A stretch of 35,632 nucleotides of DNA from Candidatus Pseudoscillospira faecavium (lineage in GTDB: Bacteria; Bacillota; Clostridia; Oscillospirales; Oscillospiraceae). The notes beneath the pieces are model-generated. The model saw only the letters and a list, made by a program, of their open reading frames with translations. It did no database searches and was not told the DNA's origin. Where the stretch lies: contig CAJFVV010000049.1 in NCBI GenBank assembly GCA_904420565.1, positions 1-35,632 of the forward strand, read 5' to 3'. Made by a program: the position numbers and the translations under genes. Of the stretch, positions 33,479 through 35,632 are shown piece by piece (position 1 is the stretch's first letter; each line of letters opens with the position of its first letter).

Positions 33479-34615
33479 ATGTATTATTTTGATTATGCCG
33501 CCACGACGCCGGTGCCTGCAGCGGTGGCCGCCGCAATGGTGGAAACCCTGACAGAGCAATTCGGCAATCCATCGTCCCAATATCCCCTGGGAATGGCGGC
33601 GCGAGATGCGCTGGCCGCTCATCGTGCGGTGCTCGCCGACACGCTCGGCTGCAGCAGCGACGAACTGTTTTTTACCTCCTGCGGTACAGAGAGCGACAAC
33701 TGGGCCATTCAGGCCGCACTGCATTACGGCCGCCACCGCGGGCGGCACATCATCACCACCGCCGTAGAGCACAGCGCCGTGCTGGAGCCGTGCAAATTCC
33801 TGGCCCAGCAAGGCTATGATGTCACCTTTCTCAAACCGGACCGGCATGGAAAAATCACGGTTCAGCAGGTGGAGGACGCACTGCGCGAGGACACGGTACT
33901 CGTCTCCATCATGTCGGTCAACAACGAAACCGGCAACGTCTATCCCGTCCCCGAAATCGCCCGGATGCTCAAAGCCCGCAAAAGTCAGGCACTGCTGCAT
34001 ACGGATGCAGTGCAGATGTTTTTAAAGCTCCCGCTCGATGTCAAACAGTGCGGTGCCGATCTCATCTCCATCAGCGCCCATAAAATCGGTGGTCCCAAGG
34101 GGATTGGCGCACTGTACATCTCCGGCGCCATCCAAAGCAAAATCCTTCCCCTGCTGCGCGGCGGCGGACAGGAACGGGGGCTTCGCTCCGGCACAGAGGC
34201 CACAGCCCAAATCGCCGGTTTTGCCAAAGCTGCACAACTGCGCGCGGCTCAGTTCGACGCTATTGCCGAACATACCCGCACCATGCAGGCTTATGCCAAA
34301 GAGCGCCTGCTTTCCATCCCCACCATGCAGCTGCTGGGCACCCCGGAGGCGCCCCATATCCTGTGTCTGTCCCTGCCCGGTTATCCCAGCCAGAATCTGG
34401 TGCATGACCTGGGCAGCCAAGGCATCTGCATTTCGGCCGGCAGCGCCTGCCATCGCGGCAAACCCAGCCATGTGGTGGCTGCCCTGGGGCTCTCCAAGAA
34501 AGAATCCGCAGGCGCTTTCCGTATCAGCTTCAGCGGAGAAACCCGCCGCGAAGAGATTGATGCGCTTTACAGCGCCGTACTGACACACAAAAACACACGC
34601 TTTCCCATGTTGTAA
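33479..34615 (+). CDS. Cysteine desulfurase (NifS/IscS-like, class V aminotransferase)
   Basis: This PLP enzyme takes sulfur from cysteine as a persulfide. Its 378 residues start YYFDYAATTPVP. His98 (AVEHSAV) stacks on PLP, SVNNETGNVYPV is conserved, the PLP lysine is Lys202 (SAHKIGGPKGIGAL), and the catalytic cysteine is Cys324 in SAGSACHRGKPSHV. No iscU-, nifU- or mnmA-like gene is adjacent. The divergent neighbour mtaB consumes sulfur, so supply of sulfur or Fe-S clusters to tRNA modification is a reasonable inference. GGGAG lies 8-10 nt before the ATG. There is no terminator before the SseB-family gene 45 bp downstream, so the two are probably co-transcribed. Confidence 0.93.
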   Translation: MYYFDYAATTPVPAAVAAAMVETLTEQFGNPSSQYPLGMAARDALAAHRAVLADTLGCSSDELFFTSCGTESDNWAIQAALHYGRHRGRHIITTAVEHSAVLEPCKFLAQQGYDVTFLKPDRHGKITVQQVEDALREDTVLVSIMSVNNETGNVYPVPEIARMLKARKSQALLHTDAVQMFLKLPLDVKQCGADLISISAHKIGGPKGIGALYISGAIQSKILPLLRGGGQERGLRSGTEATAQIAGFAKAAQLRAAQFDAIAEHTRTMQAYAKERLLSIPTMQLLGTPEAPHILCLSLPGYPSQNLVHDLGSQGICISAGSACHRGKPSHVVAALGLSKKESAGAFRISFSGETRREEIDALYSAVLTHKNTRFPML

Positions 34616-34660
34616 TTTCTGCATGCGGGATTGTAAGACGATAAAAAGGAGCAAGCTGCA

Positions 34661-35431
34661 ATGAGCGACAAACACTTGAACATTTCCAACCCTGAACTGA
34701 AAAAAGATCTGGAAACCCTCCGCATAAAACCCAGCGAAGCGCTGGAACAAAGCATATATAGCAGAATCACAGACAGCGCCCGCTTCCTCTCAGTGGCCAC
34801 ACCGGCCAAGGACAGCACGGCGGAAGAACCCAAATTCGACTTCCCCGTTTTAACCACCACCGGCCACGGCTATCTGTTCTATCCCATCTTTACGGATATG
34901 GAGGAACTGCGCAAATGGCAGCAGGAAAAAGATGCTCAGGTTTTGGTGCTGACCTTTGACAATTATGCCGAGCTGCTGGAGCAGAACAGCAAGGTACATG
35001 GCCTGGTCATCAATCCTTACGGCGCAAACTTTTCCATCGAACGGGACTTGGTGGAATATCTGAAAGTACAGAAAGCGTTTGTGGGCAAGCTGGCCATTGA
35101 GCAAATGTTCCACCAGAAAGAGGGAACCCCCGCCGTTCAGCTGCAGGATCCGGACCCATATCCTTCCGAGATGGTAGAAGCTATGCGCAGCTATATGGCC
35201 ACCAACTCCACGATCCGCCGCGCCTGGCTGCGTCTGATGAACAACGAAGGCGAGCAAAGCTATCTGGTGATTGTGGATGCAGAAGAAAGCGACACTCACG
35301 GTGATTTCGGTGAAATCTCCGGCGCCGCCATGCCGTATTTGAATGATATGTATCTGGATCTCCTGACTTTGGAAGATGATTTTGCCAAAAACGCAGTCAA
35401 GGAAATCTCCCCTTTCTATGAGCGCGGCTGA
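34661..35431 (+). CDS. SseB family protein
   Basis: This 256-residue soluble protein has an N-terminal SseB domain (about 35-130: ARFLSVATPA, then KFDFPVLTTTGHGYLFYPIFTDMEELRKWQ, then GLVINPYGANFSIERDLVEYL). A C-terminal SseB-type domain follows (about 165-255: PSEMVEAMRSYMATNSTIRRAWLRLMNNEGEQSYLVIVDAE). SseB was named for an enhanced serine sensitivity phenotype in E. coli; its biochemical role is unsettled. AAAGGAG lies about 8 nt before the ATG. A long terminator follows. Confidence 0.85.
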   Translation: MSDKHLNISNPELKKDLETLRIKPSEALEQSIYSRITDSARFLSVATPAKDSTAEEPKFDFPVLTTTGHGYLFYPIFTDMEELRKWQQEKDAQVLVLTFDNYAELLEQNSKVHGLVINPYGANFSIERDLVEYLKVQKAFVGKLAIEQMFHQKEGTPAVQLQDPDPYPSEMVEAMRSYMATNSTIRRAWLRLMNNEGEQSYLVIVDAEESDTHGDFGEISGAAMPYLNDMYLDLLTLEDDFAKNAVKEISPFYERG

Positions 35432-35440
35432 CCACACAAT

Positions 35441-35486
35441 AAAAAGCTGTGCGGAGCAGAATGGATTCTGCTCCGCACAGCTTTTT
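35441..35486. terminator. Strong bidirectional terminator after the SseB-family gene
   Basis: Perfect 20-bp arms (35441-35460 and 35467-35486) around a 6-nt loop ATGGAT, starting AAAAAGCTGTGC and ending in T6. It lies 9 nt after the SseB stop and about 30 nt before the end of the convergent partial gene. Confidence 0.93.
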
Positions 35487-35517
35487 TCATTAAAGGCGAT
35501 ATTTCCGTACTTCAGCA

Positions 35518-35632
35518 TCAGATCGGAATCCTGCGCCCTTCTTTACGCCAGGAGGCGTATTCCGCCGTGGCGGTGAACAGCGCGTCGGTGGAGGAGTTCA
35601 GGGCCGTCTCGCAGGAGTCCTGGATCACGCCG
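35518..35632 (-). CDS. C-terminal end of an unrecognised protein (5' end outside the window)
   Basis: The last 38 codons of a minus-strand frame end in TGA (35518-35520). The residues read [18 protein letters not shown], followed by [19 protein letters not shown]. Almost every codon ends in G or C, as in the strongly expressed parts of this window, which supports real coding. I do not recognise the family. The bidirectional terminator just downstream fits a genuine gene end. Confidence 0.6.
   Translation of the reverse strand, partial: GVIQDSCETALNSSTDALFTATAEYASWRKEGRRIPI

Noticed and set aside
1-35632. CRISPR array, tRNA or rRNA gene, IS element, prophage or attachment site
   Set aside because: No regularly spaced repeats, tRNA-like cloverleaf, transposase or integrase motif, or long direct or terminal repeat was seen by reading. 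A covariance-model or repeat search was not possible here.

Overview
The window reads as chromosomal DNA from a low-oxygen Bacillota bacterium of the class Clostridia, most likely a GC-richer Oscillospiraceae/Ruminococcaceae-type gut organism. The grounds are the glgB-glgC-glgD-glgA-glgP gene order with the non-catalytic GlgD subunit, a C-terminal S-layer-homology (SLH) protein, the YibE/F, UPF0210/ACT and MtaB families, strong AGGAGG-type ribosome binding sites, near-consensus SigA promoters, and U-tailed intrinsic terminators shared by convergent genes. No phage, IS element, CRISPR array, rRNA or tRNA was seen. The genus is an inference from memory of gene families.

Layout. (1) 1-5919, plus strand: a phosphorus-themed block. 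It holds the end of a surface-anchored purple-acid-phosphatase-like phosphoesterase with SLH repeats, a YibE/F membrane protein, exopolyphosphatase (ppx), and polyphosphate kinase (ppk1), which overlaps ppx by 8 bp. (2) 5965-9180: a GNAT acetyltransferase divergent from serC-serA (serine biosynthesis). (3) 9231-11434, minus: an operon of a DEAD-box RNA helicase, a PspC miniprotein and a second GNAT. (4) 11757-15782, plus: an ABC-F ATPase whose second ATP site looks dead, a COG2509-type FAD dehydrogenase, and a CarD-like RNA polymerase regulator. The last is preceded by a promoter that runs straight into a terminator hairpin. (5) 15825-25051, minus: the glycogen operon glgB-glgC-glgD-glgA-glgP followed by an MTA/SAH nucleosidase. 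(6) 25360-29602, minus: a heterodimeric ABC exporter with its TetR regulator and two unrelated perfect palindromes. (7) 29778-33370, minus: a four-gene operon of mtaB, a YfbR-type HD nucleotidase, an ACT-domain protein and a UPF0210 protein. (8) 33479-35431, plus: a cysteine desulfurase and an SseB-family protein. The minus-strand C-terminus of an unrecognised protein lies at the right edge.

How the genes fit together. The block is mostly storage and housekeeping: polyphosphate synthesis and breakdown, glycogen synthesis and breakdown, serine supply, RNA and ribosome maintenance, tRNA modification and drug or lipid export. Most transcription units can be drawn directly from promoters and terminators visible in the sequence. 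The most unusual signals are the coordinated decay of one ATP site in the ABC-F protein, the promoter-hairpin unit before the CarD gene, the two different operators around the TetR gene, the back-to-back promoters shared by mtaB and a cysteine desulfurase (a tRNA thio-modification enzyme beside a possible sulfur source), and an unexplained three-way-junction element at 11520-11587.
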